A program made the translations under genes and the position numbers. Shown piece by piece: positions 25,348-32,087 of a stretch of 50,598 bases of DNA (its first letter is position 1; each line of letters begins with the position of its first letter). The DNA lies in assembly GCA_017938205.1 (NCBI GenBank), contig JAGBCA010000024.1:1-50598 (forward strand), in the 5' to 3' direction. The DNA is from Clostridia bacterium. Lineage in GTDB: Bacteria > Bacillota > Clostridia > Oscillospirales > CAG-272. The notes beneath the pieces were generated by a model. The model saw only the letters and a list, made by a program, of their open reading frames with translations. It made no database searches and was not told the origin of the DNA.

Positions 25348-25376
25348 ATTATACATGTGTGCACTGCACATGTCAA
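25348..25376 (-). promoter_or_regulatory. Promoter with embedded operator, amidotransferase operon
   Basis: TTGACA (25376-25371), 17 bases, TATAAT (25353-25348) on the minus strand. The spacer holds the inverted repeat ACATGTG / CACATGT (25353-25359 with 25367-25373), which overlaps both boxes, so a bound dimer would block RNA polymerase. No obvious regulator gene is adjacent. Confidence 0.8.
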
Positions 25377-25396
25377 TTGTTTTTTCTTCTTACGCA

Positions 25397-26755
25397 TTAT
25401 TTCCAATCAAATGTCCCCTGTGCCATATCATCTGCAATAAAGGGCACAAAATAAAAAGGAACCGTTAAAAGTTTTTTGCCTTCATCAAAGCCGTAATTAC
25501 CCGAAGATATTTTAACGGCGCATTCGTACTTATTATGATGGGAAAATTTTTCGAGAGAGTTCAAAACACCACGCCCCTTCTTAACATCAATAGGAAAGAG
25601 CTTGTTATCCGACTCAATGATAAATTCGAGCTCACAGGATGCTTTGCCTCGCCAATAAAAAAGCGGATTTCCTTTGGCAATTAGCTCTGAAGCAACAAAA
25701 TTTTCAAAAAATATCCCGGAAAGTGTGTTCTCGCGATCGTTCGAAACGAAGGATGCCGCATTGATTCCGCTTTGATAAGAAAACATACCAACGTCCCCAA
25801 GGAACAAACGGAAGGAAGCGTCACCATCCTTCATGAGCGGCATCGTGATGTGCTCCTTCAGCTGATAGGATTGATTCACGATGTGTGCCATAGATAACCA
25901 TTCGATAGCGGTCGCAAAATCTCTCGTCTTGCTTTTTTCCTCAAGCAATCCCGGAGAGAAATTTTTCGATTCCTTGTTGAGCTCGCGATAGATATTGGAA
26001 AAAATCGTGCGAGAGCGCAAAATTGCCTCACGACTGGCTTGATAAAGATCCATGTCTGAAAGATAGTTATCATACAGCGATTTTAAAATCTCTCTTGCCT
26101 CAAACAAATCTCCGCTCTCTATAAAACTCTCCACCGCTTCGGGCATACCGCCGATCAGCAAATATTTATAGATCTGATCCATGACCAGCGTATGAATCTG
26201 AAAATCAAGCGGAGCTCTCGCTTTATAAGCATCGCAAACCTTATCATACAACACTTGGTTGCTATTCATCAAAAATTCGTCAAAGGTCATGGGATAAATT
26301 GTGATCTGGTCGATTTTCCCCACCGGAAAAAGAAATTTCTCACCGCTTCCGCGCCGATTGGTTACTCTTTGTATTTTAATGCGAACCATAGAGCCCGTGG
26401 CAATAACCGGAATCTCACGAAAATCCTGGCAAAAATATTTAAGCGCAGAAACGATATTCGGACACTCCTGAACCTCATCAAAGATGAGCAGCGTTTTCTC
26501 GGTAATTCGTTTGCCCTTCAGTAAAGAAATATATTCGATGATTTTCTCTGCATTTGCAGTCTTTGAGCAGAATTGGTTCAGCTCATCCTCTACCTTAAAA
26601 TCAATATAGATATAGTCGTTTTTGTAATATTTTTTTGCGAATAAATCCTTGATCAGATAGGTTTTTCCGACCTGACGCGCGCCCCAGACGATAAGCGGTT
26701 TTCTTCTTTTGCTGTTCTTCCATTGGATAAGCTCCCGAATTGCAATACGCTCCAT
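25397..26755 (-). CDS. AAA ATPase, DUF4143 type
   Basis: 452 residues. Walker A WGARQVGKT lies at about 24-32 and Walker B LLIFDEVQE near 95. The ATPase domain is followed by the DUF4143 region with a C-terminal restriction-endonuclease-like fold (ELEFIIESDNKLFPIDVKKGRG near 385). Such proteins are common in accessory regions and their role is unsettled. The gene is AT-rich relative to the sugar genes. GGAG precedes the ATG. It has its own promoter and sits below a phased repeat array and relics of another gene pair. A second member is at 43970. Confidence 0.9.
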   Translation of the reverse strand: MERIAIRELIQWKNSKRRKPLIVWGARQVGKTYLIKDLFAKKYYKNDYIYIDFKVEDELNQFCSKTANAEKIIEYISLLKGKRITEKTLLIFDEVQECPNIVSALKYFCQDFREIPVIATGSMVRIKIQRVTNRRGSGEKFLFPVGKIDQITIYPMTFDEFLMNSNQVLYDKVCDAYKARAPLDFQIHTLVMDQIYKYLLIGGMPEAVESFIESGDLFEAREILKSLYDNYLSDMDLYQASREAILRSRTIFSNIYRELNKESKNFSPGLLEEKSKTRDFATAIEWLSMAHIVNQSYQLKEHITMPLMKDGDASFRLFLGDVGMFSYQSGINAASFVSNDRENTLSGIFFENFVASELIAKGNPLFYWRGKASCELEFIIESDNKLFPIDVKKGRGVLNSLEKFSHHNKYECAVKISSGNYGFDEGKKLLTVPFYFVPFIADDMAQGTFDWK

Positions 26756-26785
26756 ATATATCTCCGTTCTGTAGATGGTATCCTT

Positions 26786-26814
26786 ATCATAACATAACTT
26801 GCACCAAAAGTCAA
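26786..26814 (-). promoter_or_regulatory. Promoter of the DUF4143-type ATPase gene
   Basis: TTGACT (26814-26809), 17 bases, TATGAT (26791-26786) on the minus strand. One repeat unit of the phased array (26797-26811) lies between and over these boxes. Confidence 0.75.
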
Positions 26815-26910
26815 CAAAATTAACTAATTATTTTCACCTTTTTGTATGTTTTTAAAAAAGTTATTTGCACCTTTTATTGTATTTTTAATCAAGAAATTTG
26901 CACCTTTTAT
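26797..26910. repeat. 33-bp phased repeat array upstream of the ATPase gene
   Basis: Four copies of a 15-base unit related to ATTTGCACCTTTTAT start at 26797, 26830, 26863 and 26896, exactly 33 bases apart. The two outer-distal copies are identical, the third differs at 3 positions, and the promoter-proximal copy is the most divergent. The 18-base spacers are also partly alike. It spans the promoter and the upstream region. Bases 26911-26949 hold nothing recognised. Confidence 0.7.
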
Positions 26911-26949
26911 CAATTTTCTATTCTTTTACGCAAAGTTTCCTACGACTTT

Positions 26950-27219
26950 TTATAATTGAAAAGAACAAAACCGTGTCAAGGAAAATTTTGCTTTTTCTCC
27001 CAATATATACGGCGTTACAAGAACCATCTCAAATTGAGGATGGTTTTCTTTTATTGACCTGCACACCATAGCACAAAGGTGATCAAATTCGCCATAACCT
27101 CCGAGGTAAAAGACGATATTTTCCTCTGCACCAATATTTTGGACAATTGCTTCTTTAATTCTTTTCGGCAGATCACCCACATTAAGCAAAGAGCGGTGTC
27201 CTACAAACGAAATAATCAT
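26950..27219 (-). pseudogene. Truncated SLOG / DUF1273-like protein
   Basis: 89 residues from the ATG at 27219, which has GGAGGA upstream. The start MIISFVGHRSLL and the segment IVFYLGGYGEFDHLCAMV are typical of the nucleotide-binding SLOG-like fold, in which such proteins usually run to about 150 residues or more. After VTPYILG the similarity is lost and the frame ends early, so it is likely a decayed gene. It is divergent from the XRE relic at 27320 and shares repeated sites with it. SLOG proteins often act in stress or defence contexts. Confidence 0.6.
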
Positions 27220-27233
27220 ATTCTTCCTCCAAA

Positions 27234-27294
27234 TCGTGGAACTCCACGAGAAAGATTTTTCGATCACTCCTATAATAATTGTGGAACTCCGTGA
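27234..27294. promoter_or_regulatory. Paired operator-like sites between relic genes
   Basis: A 16-base palindrome TCGTGGAACTCCACGA (27234-27249) and an imperfect copy (27279-27294) share GTGGAACTCC, 45 bases apart. A TATAAT (27271-27276) lies between. They look like sites for the XRE regulator whose remnant starts at 27320. Confidence 0.6.
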
Positions 27295-27319
27295 AACAAT
27301 AAAAAGGAGAGAAGCAAAT

Positions 27320-27364
27320 ATGAAATTGAATGATGCAATTATTCAGAGAATCAACGAAATATGA
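27320..27364 (+). pseudogene. Relic of an XRE regulator, 14 codons left
   Basis: After AAAAGGAGAG, an ATG opens MKLNDAIIQRINEI and then a TGA. This is how many small Clostridia XRE regulators begin, before the helix-turn-helix. The rest is gone; a terminator follows 24 bases later. It is divergent from the truncated SLOG gene. Confidence 0.55.
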
Positions 27365-27387
27365 TCGAGGAATAAGCCTCTCACAAA

Positions 27388-27425
27388 GCACCCCCGACGA
27401 AAACCGTCGGGGGTGCCTTTTATTT
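27388..27425 (+). terminator. Terminator after the XRE relic
   Basis: A perfect 12-bp stem (27388-27399 with 27405-27416), 5-base loop, then CTTTTATTTTC. It has survived although the gene it served has not. Confidence 0.8.
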
Positions 27426-27526
27426 TCTTCTAACGTTTTGACTTTGTTCGTACCGAGGCTCTGTCTTCACAAGCTTTGCGCGAGGAAATTTGCATTCGCT
27501 TATGCAGGAAAGCACAGGCCCTTTTT

Positions 27527-29044
27527 TTATCCAAGCAAAACAAAGGAGCAATACAGCGCCGAATGTCTACCCGGCTCGGTGATCTCCAGCACCACGCGAT
27601 TCTCGGCCTCCACTGTCTCGCCCGCCGTGATCACGAAATCCAAAGCCCCCTTGCCCGTTGCGTGCGGATCAAAGCCGTGGAGCGTGACGGTGCGTTTGCC
27701 GCTCGCCGTCCATCCCTCGGGAAGGATCCAGCGCAAGGAAAGTCTGCGCGGCTCGTCCTCCAAAGAGATTTTCGACTGCAACGAAAGCCGCACGCCGAGC
27801 GCACCGCCGGGCATAACGTCCGGCGCATCGGAAAGCGTCAATTGTGCTGACAGGCATACGTTTTCAAAATGCATCGCATACGGGCAAAGTGCCTCGCCCT
27901 TCGCACGTGCTTGCGCTGCGAGGCGGCAAAGATGCTCGGCGGCATCAGCCGGTAAATCGTTTTCTTCGCCAAGGCTCACAATTCTCTCGGGATACAAAGC
28001 CGAAAGCGGTATCACGGTATTTCTCACGGGATCTTTGAGAAGCTGCTGTACGCTTTCATACAAAACGGAGGGAGCGATCGCGACCACGCGATCGGTCAGC
28101 TCGGTGCAACTTTTCGGCAGGAATTTTCCGTTGTTGCCCTTTGCGATCGAAACCGTGACGATGCCGTCACCGATATGGGCGCGCCAATCGGCGGGAATAC
28201 CTGCCGTTCCGTAAAGGATTCCCAGCGTTGCGCCAACGGTTGCGCCGGTGCAATCGGTATCGTCGCCGCAGTTGATCGCAGTGATCATGCTCTTTTTAAA
28301 GTCCCCCTCGCCCCAGAGCAGGCCGATCACGGTGTAGGCCACGTTGGAGGGAGCCTCAAACCATCCGTCGCCAATATCGGCGTTCAGCTGCTGGACGGCG
28401 TTTCTCGTTTCCTTCCAGCCCATGCCCTTTTCCCTGCAATCCAGCACGAAGCGAATGCTCTGACAGAGGCGGCTCTTCTCGGGAACGGCCGCAAGACCGA
28501 CCTCAATGCAATCTCTGAGATCCGAAAGCACGAAGGCCGCGGACTGCATCGCCGCAACGAAGGCGGCGGCAAAGGTTCCCTCCCCCGCGCCGTGATCCAC
28601 CATGGCATCCTCCATTGCGTTTTTCGCGGCAACGTTCGGAAGGCCGGGTGCGGTGGAGGCCCAGATCTCGGTTCGGATCCATGCGCCGTTGGAGTTTTTC
28701 CAATCGTTATCGTAATCTCCTGCCATGGGAGGCGGCAGACCGCGCTTCATATTGGATTTTCCGATACCGTATTCGTTCCAATGCGGGGTGACGAGCGAGA
28801 GCCAATACTCGCCAAGCATGGCGGCACTCACCGCGCGTGGACCGCACTGCTCCATCGCATAGAGCCAAACGAGCTGCAGATCCAGATCGTCATTCGGCAA
28901 GATCTCTCCCGCCTTGGTGACGAAGCCCGCAATATCGTTGATCTCGCGGCTTCCCTCGTAGGGCGTTCCCATCGTTCCGCCGATATTCTTTCCGATCCAG
29001 CAGGCATACACCTTATCACGGTATATCTTCTTATCTAAAATCAT
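27527..29044 (-). CDS. ADP-ribosylglycohydrolase family protein with C-terminal beta domain
   Basis: 505 residues, cytoplasmic. The ADP-ribosylglycohydrolase fold occupies about 8-310: GKNIGGTMGTPYEG at 18-31, the metal motif PNDDLDLQLVW at 50-60 (Asp52, Asp53, Asp55) and NCGDDTDCTGATVG near 257-270. These residues bind two Mg ions in enzymes that remove ADP-ribose. The last 130 residues form a beta-rich domain that usual family members of about 300 residues lack. The neighbour upstream is an AraC regulator, so a sugar or nucleoside glycoside may be the substrate instead. Its ribosome site lies in a hairpin. Confidence 0.88.
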   Translation of the reverse strand: MILDKKIYRDKVYACWIGKNIGGTMGTPYEGSREINDIAGFVTKAGEILPNDDLDLQLVWLYAMEQCGPRAVSAAMLGEYWLSLVTPHWNEYGIGKSNMKRGLPPPMAGDYDNDWKNSNGAWIRTEIWASTAPGLPNVAAKNAMEDAMVDHGAGEGTFAAAFVAAMQSAAFVLSDLRDCIEVGLAAVPEKSRLCQSIRFVLDCREKGMGWKETRNAVQQLNADIGDGWFEAPSNVAYTVIGLLWGEGDFKKSMITAINCGDDTDCTGATVGATLGILYGTAGIPADWRAHIGDGIVTVSIAKGNNGKFLPKSCTELTDRVVAIAPSVLYESVQQLLKDPVRNTVIPLSALYPERIVSLGEENDLPADAAEHLCRLAAQARAKGEALCPYAMHFENVCLSAQLTLSDAPDVMPGGALGVRLSLQSKISLEDEPRRLSLRWILPEGWTASGKRTVTLHGFDPHATGKGALDFVITAGETVEAENRVVLEITEPGRHSALYCSFVLLG

Positions 29045-29107
29045 AAAAAAGCCTCCCTTGATATTTTTCTACAATATAATTATATCAAAAAGGGAGGCTT
29101 TTTTCAA
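29045..29107 (-). promoter_or_regulatory. Promoter inside a terminator-like hairpin
   Basis: A perfect 15-bp stem pairs 29045-29059 with 29090-29104; its downstream arm holds the ribosome site GGGAGG and a U-run directly before the ATG. On the minus strand TTGAAA (29107-29102), 17 bases, TATAAT (29084-29079) puts the -10 in the loop. RNA started here would lack the upstream arm and be translatable, whereas read-through RNA from the AraC gene would terminate or be blocked. Confidence 0.7.
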
Positions 29108-29137
29108 TTGATATTTTGACCTTTGTATCGGTCTTTT

Positions 29138-29992
29138 TTACTTTTTCTCATTTCGTGCGCGGCGAAGCTTGGAGGGGGTTTTTCCCGTATATTTCGAGAA
29201 GGCGTGATAAAAACCGCTCCGATCCGAAAATCCGCAACGCGCAATGATCGCATCGGTGGAAAGCTCCCCCTCCTCCAGAAGAGAAACCGCAAGCGCGATG
29301 CGGCGGCGCGAAACGTATTCCGTCAGCGAAACGCCAAAGCGGCGGCGAAAGCTGCGCGAAAAATACGAGGGGTTATAAAAGCTCTTTTTTGCAAGCGCCG
29401 AAAGCGTCAGCTCCGAGGAAAGATTTTCGTCAATATAGGTGCGAAGCTCCTCCCATGGTCCGCCCGTTTCCGCCTCGGCCAGCGGTGCGTTTTTCCTTAG
29501 CATCATCGTGATAAGGATCCGCATATAGTCCTCGATCACCTTGTCGGAAAAGGGGCGTGCCTCGGCGCGCTCCGCAAGCATTTTTTCGAGGATCCATTCC
29601 ACATCGGAACGCTCTCTGCCGTAAAAGCGAATGCATCCGCTGTTTTTCTCGCCGCGCATCTCGTTGAAGGCAAGGAGCGAGAGAAGCGCCGTTGCGTTTT
29701 CATGCGTCAGGATCGAATCCGAAACCACCTCGGGGCAAAAGCAGATGTTCACGTAGGAAAAGCGGTCGCCGGCCTCGAAGGCATGCACACAGCCGTAATT
29801 GATAAAAAGCATATCCCCTCGCTCTACCTCGAAGCAAATATCATCGATATAATGACGCGCACTGCCCTCGCGAACGTATACGAGCTCTATAAACTCATGG
29901 GCATGCTTTTCCACTGCGGCATGCTCTGCGGAGGAGAAAACGCCGATACGGTGGCCGCTCTCGATATATTCCAAGGACTTATACACTCGCAT
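29138..29992 (-). CDS. AraC-family transcriptional regulator
   Basis: 284 residues. A cupin sensor domain fills about 20-130 (HAHEFIELVYVREGSARHY, then ERGDMLFINYGCVHAFE). The C-terminal 100 residues carry two helix-turn-helix motifs: LTLSALAKKSFYNPSYFSRS and STDAIIARCGFSDRSGFYHAF, ending in the usual TGKTPSKLRR. This type activates sugar-use genes on binding a carbohydrate. It lies 93 bases upstream of the ADP-ribosylglycohydrolase gene, which is the likely target. GAGGAG precedes the ATG. Confidence 0.93.
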   Translation of the reverse strand: MRVYKSLEYIESGHRIGVFSSAEHAAVEKHAHEFIELVYVREGSARHYIDDICFEVERGDMLFINYGCVHAFEAGDRFSYVNICFCPEVVSDSILTHENATALLSLLAFNEMRGEKNSGCIRFYGRERSDVEWILEKMLAERAEARPFSDKVIEDYMRILITMMLRKNAPLAEAETGGPWEELRTYIDENLSSELTLSALAKKSFYNPSYFSRSFRRRFGVSLTEYVSRRRIALAVSLLEEGELSTDAIIARCGFSDRSGFYHAFSKYTGKTPSKLRRARNEKK

Positions 29993-30034
29993 ATGCTTCT
30001 CCTCTCATTTCTTTAACGAACTTTTCCTTCTTTT

Positions 30035-30063
30035 ATTGTAACACACGCACGGGCGAAAAGCAA
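30035..30063 (-). promoter_or_regulatory. Promoter of the AraC-family gene
   Basis: TTGCTT (30063-30058), 17 bases, TACAAT (30040-30035) on the minus strand, 43 bases before the start codon. Confidence 0.65.
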
Positions 30064-30111
30064 TAGCGCACGGAAGGGCAAAAAATTTTTTCAGATTTTT
30101 TTCAAAACCCC

Positions 30112-30159
30112 TTGACAAATGAATTTAGACTGTGTATAATATTCTTAGAATGAATTTAA
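30112..30159 (+). promoter_or_regulatory. Promoter and Per-box of the perR-rubrerythrin unit
   Basis: TTGACA (30112-30117), 17 bases, TATAAT (30135-30140). Just after it, TTAGAATGAATTTAA (30145-30159) agrees with the PerR box at 11 of 14 positions. ATGAATTTAG upstream of the -10 is a partial second copy. This fits autorepression by PerR. Confidence 0.75.
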
Positions 30160-30172
30160 AAAAGGAGGTCCT

Positions 30173-30526
30173 ATGACACGACAACGCGCAGCAATTTTAG
30201 AAGTGATCCGTGCCGAACCTCGCCACTACACCGCCGAGGAGATCTTTGATAAGGCGAAGCAAATTTTGCCAACGATCTCACGCGCCACGGTTTACAATAA
30301 CTTGAACGCTCTGGCAGACGAGCATCTGATCCGCCGCATCTGCCTCGAGGACGCAGACGTCTATGATCGCAGCTTTGAGCCGCACGTGCATCTGATCTGC
30401 GAAAAATGCGGCGGCATCAAGGATATGAAGCTCGACGGCCTTGCCGAAACACTGGAAAAGACTCTCGGCCAATCCGTGTCCTCTTATGAATTTAAGGTGG
30501 AATACGTCTGTGACGGATGCAGATAA
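30173..30526 (+). CDS. perR: Fur-family regulator, PerR type
   Basis: 117 residues, shorter than the usual 135-150: it starts MTRQRAAILEVI, where family members normally have about 20 residues before TxQR. AAAGGAGG directly before the ATG supports this start. The winged helix (ISRATVYNNLNALADEHLIRR) binds DNA. The C-terminal half has HVHLICEKCG and ends CDGCR, the structural zinc site with two CxxC pairs. A Per-box-like site covers its promoter and rubrerythrin follows 63 bases later, so a peroxide-sensing role is likely; Fur proper is less likely. Confidence 0.85.
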   Translation: MTRQRAAILEVIRAEPRHYTAEEIFDKAKQILPTISRATVYNNLNALADEHLIRRICLEDADVYDRSFEPHVHLICEKCGGIKDMKLDGLAETLEKTLGQSVSSYEFKVEYVCDGCR

Positions 30527-30589
30527 GCATAAAAATCAAAAAAAATACAATAATAAATAAAAAAACTTTTTTTTAAAGGAGAATTTACT

Positions 30590-31123
30590 ATGGAACTCAA
30601 GGGAACGAAGACCGAACAGAATCTTATGACCGCTTTTGCGGGCGAATCTCAGGCAAGAAACAAGTATACCTACTTTGCATCCGTTGCAAAGAAGGAGGGC
30701 TATGAGCAGATCGCAGAGATCTTCCTCAAGACCGCACAGAACGAGATGGAGCACGCAAAGCTCTGGTTCAAGGCGCTCGGCGAGCTGGGTGACACCGCGC
30801 AGAACCTTGCCGCTGCTGCCGCAGGCGAGAACTATGAGTGGACCGATATGTACGATAAGTTTGCCAAGGAGGCCGAGGAAGAGGGCTTCAAGCAGCTTGC
30901 TTACCAGTTCAGAGCCGTTGCCGCCATCGAGAAGTCACACGAGGAAAGATACCGCGCACTGCTTGACAACGTGCAGATGCAGAAGGTATTTGAGAAGGGC
31001 GAAATGACCATGTGGGAGTGCCGCAACTGCGGTCACCTCGTTATGGGTCTCAAGGCGCCTGCCGTTTGCCCCGTTTGCGCACATCCGCAGAGCTTCTTCG
31101 AGGTTCGCAAGGAGAACTATTGA
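30590..31123 (+). CDS. rbr: Rubrerythrin
   Basis: 177 residues. The ferritin-like diiron domain shows [24 protein letters not shown] and [13 protein letters not shown], the expected Glu/His ligands. The C-terminal rubredoxin-like domain has CRNCGH and CPVCAHP (about 141-160), which bind one iron. It reduces hydrogen peroxide in the cytoplasm of anaerobes using electrons from rubredoxin or NADH-linked partners. AAAGGAG lies before the ATG. Its codon bias suggests strong expression. Probably co-transcribed with, and repressed by, the PerR-type gene. Confidence 0.96.
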   Translation: MELKGTKTEQNLMTAFAGESQARNKYTYFASVAKKEGYEQIAEIFLKTAQNEMEHAKLWFKALGELGDTAQNLAAAAAGENYEWTDMYDKFAKEAEEEGFKQLAYQFRAVAAIEKSHEERYRALLDNVQMQKVFEKGEMTMWECRNCGHLVMGLKAPAVCPVCAHPQSFFEVRKENY

Positions 31124-31140
31124 TATAACTTCGGTTAAAT

Positions 31141-31170
31141 AAAAACCACCAGCATAGGCTGGTGGTTTTT
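31141..31170. terminator. Bidirectional terminator after rubrerythrin
   Basis: A perfect 13-bp stem (31141-31153 with 31158-31170), 4-base loop, with five A/T at both ends. It serves both rubrerythrin and the convergent esterase gene. Confidence 0.9.
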
Positions 31171-31186
31171 CATTTCTTGATCCGGT

Positions 31187-32041
31187 TTAAGCCTCGCTCA
31201 GCCGTACGCCAAAGCCGCGCTCCGAAAGCCAATGCAGAGAAAGCGGCACCCACTGTGCAAAATCCTTGGAGAAATCACCAAAGTCATTCGAGATCGCCGT
31301 GGTTGCGCTATTGCCAAGCGCAAGCCCGTGCTTGCCGCGCTCGAAGATATGAAGCGAAAACGGCACCCCCTTATCCTCATAGGCCGATGCCATCAGAAGG
31401 CTGTTTTGCACGGGAACGGCGTTGTCCGTTGCCGTATGGAAGATAAAGGCAGGAGAAGAATGCTCCGTCACCAGCGTTTCGGCCGAAAGGCGGCGGCGCA
31501 GTGCCTCGTCCTCGCCGCAAAGGTTGACAAACGAGCCGCGATGCGCCTTTCCGAGATAGGTGATCACGGGATAACCAAGCAGAATGGCATCGGGACGTGC
31601 GCTGATGCCCTTGTCCTTCAAAAGGTTAAGCTCGGCAGAGTCAAACATCGTGCCCAGCGTGGCGCAAAGGTGACCGCCCGCAGAGAAACCGACCGCTGCG
31701 ATCTGATCCGCATTCACGCCAAGCACCTCGGCATTCTCACGAATATAGATCACCGCCATTGCCGCCTCGCGCAGAGCCGTGGGAAAACGGCAGGGCGCGA
31801 CCGAATAAGCGAGCGTGAAGGCCTGATAATCCTCCGAGAAAAACTGCAAAGCAACGATCTCGCCCTCGCGCGGTGAGCGCGCGCAGTAGCCGCCGCCGGG
31901 AATTGCGATCATCGCGGGGCGCGTGCGCACTTCGTCCGCAAATGCTCTCGGGTCATGCAGATAGCAGAAGAGAACACCCTCCGCGCCCTGCGGCTTTTCA
32001 ATCTTGAAATAATCGTAAAGATCAATGCTGTAAACCTTCAT
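31187..32041 (-). CDS. Alpha/beta-hydrolase, acetylesterase type
   Basis: 284 residues, no signal peptide. The oxyanion loop GGGYCARS follows an IPGGGY strand near 47, the nucleophile elbow is GFSAGG near 120, and Asp (ATDNAVPV near 205) and His (GKHGLALG near 240) complete the triad. The form fits the BD-FAE / axe-like group, which removes acetyl or other acyl groups from sugars. It lies 46 bases downstream of the GH78 rhamnosidase gene, so it probably acts on acylated rhamnose-containing glycans. AAGGAG precedes the ATG. Confidence 0.88.
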   Translation of the reverse strand: MKVYSIDLYDYFKIEKPQGAEGVLFCYLHDPRAFADEVRTRPAMIAIPGGGYCARSPREGEIVALQFFSEDYQAFTLAYSVAPCRFPTALREAAMAVIYIRENAEVLGVNADQIAAVGFSAGGHLCATLGTMFDSAELNLLKDKGISARPDAILLGYPVITYLGKAHRGSFVNLCGEDEALRRRLSAETLVTEHSSPAFIFHTATDNAVPVQNSLLMASAYEDKGVPFSLHIFERGKHGLALGNSATTAISNDFGDFSKDFAQWVPLSLHWLSERGFGVRLSEA

Positions 32042-32087
32042 TTTTTATCTCCTTTTGCTTCATTTTGCAAATACTTGTTTGCATTTA

